Assembly (NCBI GenBank): GCA_021790815.1
Contig: JAJYFT010000003.1
Span: forward strand, 20,409 to 84,408
Reading direction: 5' to 3'
Source of the DNA: Actinomycetes bacterium
GTDB lineage: Bacteria; Actinomycetota; Acidimicrobiia; Acidimicrobiales; JABEUL01
DNA length: 64,000 nt
The translations under genes were made by a program, and so were the position numbers. Below, piece after piece: positions 56,265 through 64,000 of the stretch; position 1 is the stretch's first letter, and each line of letters opens with the position of its first letter. Below the pieces are notes generated by a model. That model saw only the letters and a program-made list of their open reading frames with translations, was not told the DNA's origin and did no database searches.

Positions 56265-56912
56265 TTAAAGCTTTGAAACTTGACCAAACTCAAGTTCGAC
56301 TGGTGTCTCTCGACCAAATATATTCACCAAGACCTTGACTTTTAATTGATCTTCACTAATTTCTGCTATTTGACCTGAAAAATCGGCGAAAGGTCCTTCT
56401 TTAACCCTGACAGTTTCTCCGATATCATACTCGAGCTTCGGCTTTGATCGTTTAGAGGGCTCTTGACCATCAATTCTAATTTGAAGAATTGTCTCTACTT
56501 CACGCCTAGACAAAGGAGTTGGAAGATTTCCTGCCCCAACAAAACCAGTAACTCCCGGTGTTCCTCGGATGACTGCAAATGCCTCATTATCTCTTTCACA
56601 CCTGGTAAGCAAGTATCCTGGGAAAACTTTTTTCGATGAAATCGATTTTTTCCCACTCTTAAATTCAACTACGTCTTCCATTGGTATTACTACTTCGTGA
56701 ATTTTATCTTCCATGTGAAGCGAAACAAGCCTATTCTCAAGATTTGATTTGACTTTTTTTTCGTATCCGGCGTACGTATGTACTACATACCAATGTCCTG
56801 GAAGGTCAAAAGGACTAGAAGCTTTTGGGATCTCCTCCTCATTATATTCATCGTGATCAATATCACCTTCGAAACTCTCTTCGACGTTATCTACGTCCAT
56901 CAATACTCCCAT
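56265..56912 (-). CDS. nusG: Transcription termination/antitermination protein NusG
   Basis: '[21 protein letters not shown]', KOW '[17 protein letters not shown]'. Start probably ATG 56912, just upstream of which secE ends. Confidence 0.95.
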   Translation of the reverse strand: MGVLMDVDNVEESFEGDIDHDEYNEEEIPKASSPFDLPGHWYVVHTYAGYEKKVKSNLENRLVSLHMEDKIHEVVIPMEDVVEFKSGKKSISSKKVFPGYLLTRCERDNEAFAVIRGTPGVTGFVGAGNLPTPLSRREVETILQIRIDGQEPSKRSKPKLEYDIGETVRVKEGPFADFSGQIAEISEDQLKVKVLVNIFGRETPVELEFGQVSKL

Positions 56913-56913
56913 A

Positions 56914-57231
56914 TCAGGTCTTAAATAAGAATGCAACAGCTTTTGTACACCCATAGTCAATGCCAAAAACTAAACCACCGATCAGCACTAGTGTCAAAAT
57001 TACAACGGTTGAATAGTTTGTCACTTCTTCACGGTTTGGCCAGGCAACTTTACGAAGTTCTGCTCTTACTTCACTTAAAAATATAGATAAACGCTGAAAG
57101 ATATTGCCCTTTTTTTCACTCTCAGGGCGATTCTGTAGAGTTTTAGGTGCTTTAGCTTGAGGAGCGACCGGCTCACCTTCGCTGTCAACAGCTCCTACTC
57201 TTTGCATTAATCTTTTTTGTTCTCGATTCAT
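56914..57231 (-). CDS. secE: Preprotein translocase subunit SecE
   Basis: '[36 protein letters not shown]'; upstream of nusG. Confidence 0.95.
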   Translation of the reverse strand: MNREQKRLMQRVGAVDSEGEPVAPQAKAPKTLQNRPESEKKGNIFQRLSIFLSEVRAELRKVAWPNREEVTNYSTVVILTLVLIGGLVFGIDYGCTKAVAFLFKT

Positions 57232-57271
57232 ATTTTCCTCTTATGCAAATTACCTATATCGATCTTTTAAG

Positions 57272-57344
57272 CAGGGCAGAAGGGACTCGAACCCCCAACC
57301 GTCGGTTTTGGAGACCGGTGCTCTACCAATTGAGCTACTGCCCT
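57272..57344 (-). tRNA. tRNA-Trp (CCA)
   Basis: AGGGCAGTAGCTCAATTGGTAGAGCACCGGTCTCCAAAACCGACGGTTGGGGGTTCGAGTCCCTTCTGCCCT; anticodon loop CTCCAAA. Confidence 0.97.
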
Positions 57345-57473
57345 TGGATGGGTTACATCGAATACCATCTGCTAAGCATTGCTATCAAAACAGTTTATAG
57401 GCATTACTTACTAACCATTGTAACGCAAAATTACGTGTACCATCAGTAAATTTTCATACTGAAGCAAACAATG

Positions 57474-57830
57474 CTAAATATTTGCAGTTTTTCTTATAAT
57501 TTTAGGTAGTACTTTTGACACTACTGCAGCACTTATCGATAGAAAAATAATAGCCACTCCAGCAAACCCAATCGCTAAATTCTTCTTTGTTTCATTCAAC
57601 TGATCTCGATGAACAGTCTCTTCGATTAATTCTAGCGTTCTAATTAAATTTTCGTTGTTGAGATGCAAATCGTTGGCTTCGATCTTTTTCATCATCCGAA
57701 TTAACCCTCTATACTGGGCCAACTCTGCCTGACACCGTATGCAAGTCGATAGGTGGCGAGATGCACGACCTTTTATCACGTCATCATCCGCAATTTTGGG
57801 CAAATTTGAGACTACTTGGCTACAGTTCAT
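57474..57830 (-). CDS. Putative anti-sigma factor with zinc-finger motif and one TM segment
   Basis: 'HLSTCIRC' motif, TM 'LAIGFAGVAIIFLSISAAVV'. ATGA overlap with the upstream sigma gene supports a start at 57830. Confidence 0.75.
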   Translation of the reverse strand: MNCSQVVSNLPKIADDDVIKGRASRHLSTCIRCQAELAQYRGLIRMMKKIEANDLHLNNENLIRTLELIEETVHRDQLNETKKNLAIGFAGVAIIFLSISAAVVSKVLPKIIRKTANI

Positions 57831-58450
57831 CTCAGTTTTCCATTTTTTGAAGGCTTGCTCTTTGAAAAATACTCTTCCTTTAAACAAGCTCTAGCCCTAT
57901 GAAGTCTCACCTTTGCTGAAGATTTAGTGATTTTGAGCTCTTTGGAAATTGCTTCATGGCTTAGTCCGTAAACGTCCTTCAAAACAATTACAGACCTATA
58001 ATCTGGGGACAAACGAGAAAGTGCCGCGCTTAACCGTTCAACTTCATATGAAAAACTGGCTCTATGCTCAGGATCGTTTGAGATATTTCTGTCTTGAAGT
58101 TCCATAGAATCTCCAAGCTCCTCACAATCATGCTTCCGAGCTTTTTTAATGTAACTAGCTGCACAGTTAACTGTTATGCGAAACATCCAAGTTGAAAAGG
58201 AGGAATCCTTCCTAAATTTGGACAATGATTTAAAAGCACGCAGATATGACTCTTGCACCACGTCCATAGCGTCATCAGCATTCTGAGTTATCCTAAACGC
58301 TAGAGAATAAGTTTTTTGGAAAGTATCTCTCACAAGCAATCCAAAAGCTAAGTGATCACCGTGCTGAGCTCTTTCAATCACCTGAGATTCATCAAAATCT
58401 TCAGTTGTTTCAAAGCTGTCATACCGTTGTAAAGCCGGGTTAACCACCAC
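57827..58450 (-). CDS. ECF-type RNA polymerase sigma factor
   Basis: Sigma2 'DAMDVVQESYLRAFKSLSKFRKDSSFSTWMFRITVN'; sigma4 'LSPDYRSVIVLKDVYGLSHEAISKELKITKSSAKVRLHRAR'. Confidence 0.95.
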   Translation of the reverse strand: MVVNPALQRYDSFETTEDFDESQVIERAQHGDHLAFGLLVRDTFQKTYSLAFRITQNADDAMDVVQESYLRAFKSLSKFRKDSSFSTWMFRITVNCAASYIKKARKHDCEELGDSMELQDRNISNDPEHRASFSYEVERLSAALSRLSPDYRSVIVLKDVYGLSHEAISKELKITKSSAKVRLHRARACLKEEYFSKSKPSKNGKLR

Positions 58451-58539
58451 TAATTGTCTCTAGATAGAATGCCTGCACCACGAAGATCTCCTTCAACAAA
58501 AATCTCCCTTATCAGCATTTTTAGTAGTGGTATCAAAAG

Positions 58540-58704
58540 CTATCTAGTCTCTTTGTGAAGAGTATGCTTTTTGTCCCAACGACAGTATTTCTGAATTTCC
58601 ATTCTTTCTCTGTCATTTTGCTTATTCTTCGTTGTAATATAATTTCTTCTTTTGCAGTCTTCACACGCTAAAGTGATCTTAACTCTCTTTTCATTTTTTG
58701 CCAT
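58540..58704 (-). CDS. rpmG: 50S ribosomal protein L33 (not in ORF track)
   Basis: Translated by hand: [54 protein letters not shown]. Confidence 0.96.
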   Translation of the reverse strand: MAKNEKRVKITLACEDCKRRNYITTKNKQNDRERMEIQKYCRWDKKHTLHKETR

Positions 58705-58932
58705 ACTTACCTCGTAAAATGTTATGCGATCCTAAGGTTTTAAGTTTAGTGCACGTACCATTTCCGTTTTTCAATTCTGCTGATTTGTTTAATTGCAAAG
58801 CCTGCAATTCAGCAAATACTCTTTTTAAATTTCATGTCTACCAATAAATTCTCAACCTACAGCCACAGGCTGCATATATCATACTCATTTGCCTCTTTCA
58901 CTACTAACGAAAGAGGCAAACAATAATTTCTG

Positions 58933-59006
58933 TAGCGGCGGCGGGACTCGAACCCGCGACCACACGATTATGAGCCGTGTGCTCTGACCTACTGAGCTAC
59001 GCCGCC
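58933..59006 (-). tRNA. tRNA-Met (CAT)
   Basis: GGCGGCGTAGCTCAG...CACGGCTCATAATCGTGTG...GCGGGTTCGAGTCCCGC; anticodon loop CTCATAA. Confidence 0.95.
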
Positions 59007-59011
59007 TCCTG

Positions 59012-59084
59012 AGCCCCCTGTCGGAATCGAACCGACGACACCAGCCTTACCATGGCTGTGCTCTGCCTACTGAGCTAAGGGGGC
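59012..59084 (-). tRNA. tRNA-Thr (GGT)
   Basis: GCCCCCTTAGCTCAGTAGGCAGAGCACAGCCATGGTAAGGCTG...GTCGGTTCGATTCCGACAGGGGGC. Confidence 0.97.
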
Positions 59085-59140
59085 TAAAGATTTATGCCAT
59101 TTCGCTTATTTACAATAATAACCTCATATAGCCTTAAAGT

Positions 59141-59641
59141 GTGAACGTTGTTATACGCCTTTCAGAAATAAGTGATGCTGAATCTATTGCACAAATTTAT
59201 AATAGAGAAGTTTTGGAATCTTTTTCGACATTTGACCTACGACCAAGAACTATAGAAGAACAGTTAGATTTAATGAGAGGACATGGCGGAGCTTACCCGA
59301 TAACGGTTGCCACCATTGAAGATAAAATTGCTGGATTTGCATCACTTTCTCCTTACAAAATCAGACCTGGTTACTCTACAACTGTTGAAAACTCAGTGTA
59401 TGTCGCCAAACAATTCAGGAACCTTAAAATTGGTACTACTTTGCTCGAGGACATTATTCTAAAAGCAAAATTGCACGGTTTTCATACCATCATTGCCAGA
59501 GTAAGCAATCAAAATCTAGCGTCAAGTCGACTCCACGAGACTTGTGGATTTAACCTCGTCGGGATAGAAAAAGAAGTCGGTAGAAAGTTTGGTCGTTGGC
59601 TAGATGTGTCAATATATCAGCTTATGCTTGCATCTGGATAG
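59141..59641 (+). CDS. GNAT N-acetyltransferase, phosphinothricin-acetyltransferase-like
   Basis: 'IRLSEISDAESIAQIYNREV', 'ENSVYVAKQFRNLKIGTTLLEDII', 'SRLHETCGFNLVGIEKEVGRKFGRWLDVSIYQLML'. Confidence 0.88.
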   Translation: MNVVIRLSEISDAESIAQIYNREVLESFSTFDLRPRTIEEQLDLMRGHGGAYPITVATIEDKIAGFASLSPYKIRPGYSTTVENSVYVAKQFRNLKIGTTLLEDIILKAKLHGFHTIIARVSNQNLASSRLHETCGFNLVGIEKEVGRKFGRWLDVSIYQLMLASG

Positions 59642-59815
59642 AAAATAATCAACCAAAAATCGTTCCTTAAAACCATTTCAGATTAATTGCTAAAAACTTT
59701 TTTACTTTATTTTCCAGCAATAAAGCGTCAATATAAATACGGTAGTATCTGCTAAAAGAACTCTCTACCACTGAGGTGATCTCAGTGAACGTGGATGACC
59801 GAAGATAGACTGACA

Positions 59816-61450
59816 TCAAGAAACGACAGATACTTGATTACCAGTTTGGTCCTTCAACACTCTGTTGACCCTGAAATACCACGGGATAACTGGAGCAAAA
59901 AGAACCACTAACAGAATTAGAGCCGATGGGACCAATAAAAATGGACTTGATATAACAAGTTGTTTTACAAACGTTTTGCCACCAGGAAGTCCAAAAAACG
60001 TTGAAATTACCGCTAACACCATTGCAAACTTCCTAAATTTACCCTTAGAAGTAAACGAAAGTATCATAAAACCCCAGGACAAATACCAAGGTTGCACAAC
60101 TGGACTCAGCATAACTATTATGACAAAAGAAATACCCAGATTATTTATCCATTCTGTCTTATGACTGTTTAAAAGAAGAAATAACGCGATCAAAAGTGAT
60201 AGCGCTGTACCTGTATCTCTAAATATCACCATAATCAGATCCGACGATACATTTAAACCTATTCCGTCGATAAGTCTAATAACTCCTTCTGCTAAAACTG
60301 TTATTGGCGACAACCAACTTTCAACTGAGTCTGGGGCATTTAAGACTTTTACCCATCCCCAACCATAACCTGTTGGCCAGGTGACTAAGAACATAACTAC
60401 GATAGAAATTATCCCAGAGTAAATCAAATACTTAAATCTCTCGACATAGTTTGATCCGGCACCAGGCCAATTCCAGCCAATAAAAGCTACTCCAAGCAGT
60501 GCTGGAGCTTTAATAAGTGCAGCAATAGCACACAAACCTATTCCAATTACTGGCCTATTGCTAAATGCCATAGCGACTCCAGCAACCAAAAACCCAACCA
60601 TAAGACCATCATTGTGAATGCCGCCAATAAGGTGTATTAGGGTGATAGGATTCAAGATCCCAAATACAAATGCACGAGCAGGATCAACTCGTAACTTCCT
60701 TGCAATTATCGGAAAACAAGCAGCCGCCAATACCACCCCAGCTAGGCCCATTACCAACCTTAAAAGCACAATTGAAATAAGCTCCACATGATGGCTTATG
60801 TCCATTATTAAAGAGGAGATAGATAGGTCTAGAGGGCCATATGGAACTGGAGTATTTTGCCAGAGTCTATCAACTTGATTGAAATAGACATTAGCATTTG
60901 CGCCTAAAATGCTTACTCCATAGTGATAAGGGCTAATACCTCTACTTGCCATCTCCCCTTGGGCCGCATACGAATACGAATCCCTACTAAACAGTGGTGG
61001 TGACATGAGCAGAGGAAGTGTCCAAAGGATCGCTACATAAGCGAGGTATTTAATTGGGATTCCAGGCTTTAAGGTAACTTTCTTATGGAGTGACCACCAG
61101 GCTCGTATAAAGATTATCAGGCCTACATACCCTCCTACTAGACCTATGAAAAGTCCGATTGATGGCGACGTTATGGGATTTGTCAATAGCGATTGACTGC
61201 TAATGCCAAAAAACCACGCACCTGGGAGTTTAAGTGTGAACGGGGATGCAGGCTGGATAGCGCCAAGCACTACCAAACACATTGAAGCAAAACCTAGCCA
61301 CATTGGCTTCCCTATAATTCTCCAGACTGAATCCGCCCCATCCTCATAATTAGGACTGTTCACACTCTTTGACTCAATAAGAGATGCATGATAAAACCTA
61401 TTTACACACTTAACAAATGGTGAAACTATTGGAGAATTAAGTTGAGTCAT
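59816..61450 (-). CDS. Polyprenol-phosphomannose-dependent mannosyltransferase, MptB-like
   Basis: Multi-TM GT-C type; 'SRDSYSYAAQGEMASRGISPYHYGV', 'NTPVPYGPLDLSIS', 'LVGGIHNDGLMVG'-type segment (here HLIGGIHNDGLMVGFL). Confidence 0.8.
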   Translation of the reverse strand: MTQLNSPIVSPFVKCVNRFYHASLIESKSVNSPNYEDGADSVWRIIGKPMWLGFASMCLVVLGAIQPASPFTLKLPGAWFFGISSQSLLTNPITSPSIGLFIGLVGGYVGLIIFIRAWWSLHKKVTLKPGIPIKYLAYVAILWTLPLLMSPPLFSRDSYSYAAQGEMASRGISPYHYGVSILGANANVYFNQVDRLWQNTPVPYGPLDLSISSLIMDISHHVELISIVLLRLVMGLAGVVLAAACFPIIARKLRVDPARAFVFGILNPITLIHLIGGIHNDGLMVGFLVAGVAMAFSNRPVIGIGLCAIAALIKAPALLGVAFIGWNWPGAGSNYVERFKYLIYSGIISIVVMFLVTWPTGYGWGWVKVLNAPDSVESWLSPITVLAEGVIRLIDGIGLNVSSDLIMVIFRDTGTALSLLIALFLLLNSHKTEWINNLGISFVIIVMLSPVVQPWYLSWGFMILSFTSKGKFRKFAMVLAVISTFFGLPGGKTFVKQLVISSPFLLVPSALILLVVLFAPVIPWYFRVNRVLKDQTGNQVSVVS

Positions 61451-61711
61451 CTAAACACTTTGTGCGAGTTTATTTCCATCCATAATGAGCGCACTTAAAA
61501 AGTTTACAACGATTATTGCACTCAAAAGTTTCATAAATTAAATCTAGCAACTAACAATCAAAATTTCCATGTGTAGATCAAATATAACCTCAAATATATT
61601 AAGGTTTCACTTCATATCTTCTCACCCCAACACACTTTGCACCACCCAAGTAGATTAATCCAGAGGGCACTGAAATAATGGAAATAATCAATATTACTTG
61701 CCACAAAACGG

Positions 61712-61793
61712 TGGGCCGGGTAGGATTCGAACCTACGTAGGCGTAACCAACAGTTTTACAGACTGCTCCCTTTGGCCACTCGGGAACCGACCC
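61712..61793 (-). tRNA. tRNA-Tyr (GTA)
   Basis: Class II tRNA GGGTCGGTTCCCGAGTGGCCAAAGGGAGCAGTCTGTAAAACTG...GTAGGTTCGAATCCTACCCGGCCCA; anticodon GTA. Confidence 0.97.
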
Positions 61794-61896
61794 ATCAAAG
61801 ATATATTCTAGACCAAAATAGTGGATAAAACATTTAAAAATAACTTTCAATTTTCACATATGTTCTCAGTCCAATATTTAGAGGTATGCTAGTTCT

Positions 61897-62385
61897 ATGC
61901 CAACTTTTGACGTCACTTCAACAGTAGAGAACCAAGAAGTTAAAAATGCAGTAGATCAAGCAACGCGAGAAGTAAGAAATAGGTATGACTTCAAAGACAG
62001 TGATACTCAAATCAATATTCTAAAAGACTCAATCGAGTTGGAAACATCAAGCACTGATAGGCTGCGAGCACTAAATGACTTATTAGATGAGAAATTTATC
62101 AAACGTGGGATCTCCCTGAAAAGTTTCGTTAGGGAAAAGCCAGTCGAAGGTTCAAAATCAAGAATGCGACAAAAGATCATGATAGTTTCTGGAATCGATC
62201 AAACTAAAGCCAAAGCTATAAATTCGTTTATTAAAGGCTTAAACATTAAAAACGTTTCTTCATCAACCAATGATGATCTCATTAGGGTAACTGGCAAAAA
62301 GCGAGACGACTTACAGGAAGTAATTCAAAAGCTTAAAGAAGAAGACTTTGATATTCCTCTTCAGTTCGGAAACTTTAGAGAGTAA
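61897..62385 (+). CDS. YajQ-family (UPF0234) nucleotide-binding protein
   Basis: 'MPTFDVTSTVENQEVKNAVDQATREVRNRYDFKDSDTQI', C-terminal 'QVIQKLKEEDFDIPLQFGNFRE'-type ending. Confidence 0.96.
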   Translation: MPTFDVTSTVENQEVKNAVDQATREVRNRYDFKDSDTQINILKDSIELETSSTDRLRALNDLLDEKFIKRGISLKSFVREKPVEGSKSRMRQKIMIVSGIDQTKAKAINSFIKGLNIKNVSSSTNDDLIRVTGKKRDDLQEVIQKLKEEDFDIPLQFGNFRE

Positions 62386-62391
62386 TTTAAG

Positions 62392-63291
62392 TTAAATTCT
62401 AGCCACATCGAATTTAGCCTTTGGTTGAATAACTTTAGGCATATGGTCATTGACTGTTTTATGCATAAAGCAGCGCTGACGTGGAGGTGTGGGTGTGTGG
62501 AGAGTGTTAGGAAATATCTCGCTAATTGCAGCCCATAGCCGCATAGCACCGTCACTTACACAGAGTTTTGGTTCTAAGAAACCTCTGGCTTTTAAGCTAA
62601 GTAATAACTCTGTCCATGACTGGGTTGATTCACGTATTCCATCTTCTAAAGCAATGACATATTTAGTGCCGGTTTCATCTACTCCAATCACTACAAGTAC
62701 ACAGACTTTAGGATTTCCTCCTCTGATTTCTTGGTAGATTCCGTTAAGGTATATAAAACATTATGTTTTGATAGATCTCTATTATTCCAATCATCAAACT
62801 CTTTAACCCAAGACTTTTTCATCTGAGTTAAAACACTAGGACTAAGCCTATTAGCTCCTTTGCCAAGTACTACTTCTAATACCGATGCTATATCTTTTTC
62901 TGAAATACCTTTTAAATAAGCATAAGCCGCCCAGGCAGAGACAGATTTAGAATGCCTTAAGTATTTAGGTAGAGGTGAAATTAACTACTCCACCGCTTTT
63001 TTTAGATCTAATTCTTGGAACCTTGACTTCAACATTTCCAATTGCAGTAGTAACTTCCCTAGTAGGTAAATAACCGTTCCTGATAGTTTCAATTCCATTT
63101 TGGTTTAACTCAGCAAGAACAGCTTTAACTTCGGCTTCTAGAGCAACTGAGATAAGATTTTTAGCGTAATTTCTTAAAAGTTCAGTTATAGTATCTTTAA
63201 CTAAAAACCGGTTTGCTTTTCCCTTAGTTGCATTTGAAATAAATTCTGGAGTTATATTGACATAGTTTGGGATTTCCTTTCTTTTTAATGT
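62392..63291 (-). pseudogene. Degraded IS256-family (mutator-type) transposase
   Basis: Fragments in different frames: 'TPEFISNATKGKANRFLVKDTITELLRNYAKN...IRNGYLPTREVTTAIGNVEVKVPRIRSKKSGG', 'PLPKYLRHSKSVSAWAAYAYLKGISEKDIASVLEVVLG', 'YLNGIYQEIRGGNPKVCVLVVIGVDETGTKYVIALEDGIRESTQSWTELLLSLKARGFLEPKLCVSDGAMRLW'. At least two frameshifts. Confidence 0.88.
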
Positions 63292-63338
63292 CTAAATTAA
63301 CAATAGAACAGGAGATCCCAACTAACAATCATTTGAAA

Positions 63339-63640
63339 CTAAAATTTCAAGAGTAAACATGAGTCAAACACAACTTTCACGTATAGCTCTACAAGGTGAG
63401 TTTGACCTTTTGGAGATGATTCCTGCGTCAGCCTTATGATATCTTTAACTCTTGAATTAGAAATTGTCGGCTTCCTACCCCCCCCTGCCCTGCCTTTATC
63501 TATTTGGCTAAAATTTGCTAATCCAACTTTGGTTAGCTTGTCACGCCACAAAATTACAGTGCTTGGAGATATAGCTAATTGAGCGACAATTGAGGTATTT
63601 GCGAGTCATTGTCCTTCTATATAATAGCAATGCCTTTGCG
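63339..63640 (-). pseudogene. IS630-family transposase N-terminal (HTH) fragment
   Basis: 'ANTSIVAQLAISPSTVILWRDKLTKVGLANFSQIDKGRAGGGRKPTISNSRVKDIIRLTQESSPKGQTH' resembles the IS630 HTH plus the 'GRPPKI...EIVRLTLE..P.G.THWS' region. In-frame stop upstream; no DDE domain. Confidence 0.72.
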
Positions 63641-64000
63641 CAAGTTACCTCCTTATATGAAGCAGCACGTTATTTGGATATCTTGTCTTAACTTTCTCGT
63701 TGACAATCAGTGGTTGAAAGGGGACTGGATGGTTGGCACAAAATAAAAGTTTATGGACAATCACAGCTATTTCTGAGGCAATATACTAGATAGTGATCGT
63801 AACAAACTTTCAGTGTTGATTAAATCCTCACTTCGCCTAGACTTATGGAGCTTCTTAAAGGACAACTTAACCATGCATATCACAAGACATGATTTTGCTT
63901 AGTTAGATAATTACCAAGTCCGATTGGCACTTTCCCATAAATTACTTCATACCTTCACCAATAAATTACAGTATGGTCATACAAATGATATCGCCCCCAG

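Noticed and set aside
57243-57449. 68-aa + strand ORF (…AEGTRTPNRRFWRPVLYQLSYCP…)
   Set aside because: Typical spurious ORF translated through the antisense of tRNA-Trp (57272-57344).
61599-61850. 83-aa minus ORF (…GSVPEWPKGAVCKTVGYAYVGSNPTRP…)
   Set aside because: Spurious ORF translated through tRNA-Tyr (61712-61793).
63641-64000. Terminal 360 bp beyond the IS630-like fragment
   Set aside because: No ORF or recognisable motif could be supported by eye. It may be further IS remnants but is left unannotated.

Overview
This 64 kb window comes from a low-GC actinobacterium. Support for that: WhiB proteins, a GuaB3-type IMPDH paralogue, an MptB-like mannosyltransferase, and the gene order tRNA-Thr/tRNA-Met/rpmG ... 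tRNA-Trp/secE/nusG. It may be related to uncultured Acidimicrobiia, but that is inference. Most of the window is one co-directional minus-strand housekeeping block of about 56 kb. It runs secE-nusG-rplKAJL-rpoBC, rpsLG-fusA-tuf-rpsJ, the S10/spc/alpha ribosomal clusters with secY-adk-map-infA-rpmJ-rpoA, then truA-rplM-rpsI-glmM-glmS-acpS-nnr-alr-udg-tsaE-tsaB-rimI-tsaD-groES-groEL, and finally a NUDIX hydrolase, a giant secreted Ig-repeat protein and guaB3-guaA-whiB-ftcD. The left edge holds a truncated VWA protein, a WhiB and an HD-GYP response regulator. The right edge holds tRNAs, a GNAT, an MptB-like protein, YajQ and degraded IS256- and IS630-type transposase fragments. I did not find a convincing new defence or mobile system. 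The points most worth a second look are: long acidic C-terminal extensions on L22 (with three perfect 93-bp in-frame repeats) and on L29; an apparent CTG start for infA; an intrinsic terminator and 240-nt leader separating rpsJ from rplC; a structured tuf leader with an operator-like dyad; a 12-domain secreted protein; and a small translationally coupled ORF just upstream of rpoB. Two ribosomal genes missing from the ORF track (rpmJ and rpmG) were read by hand.
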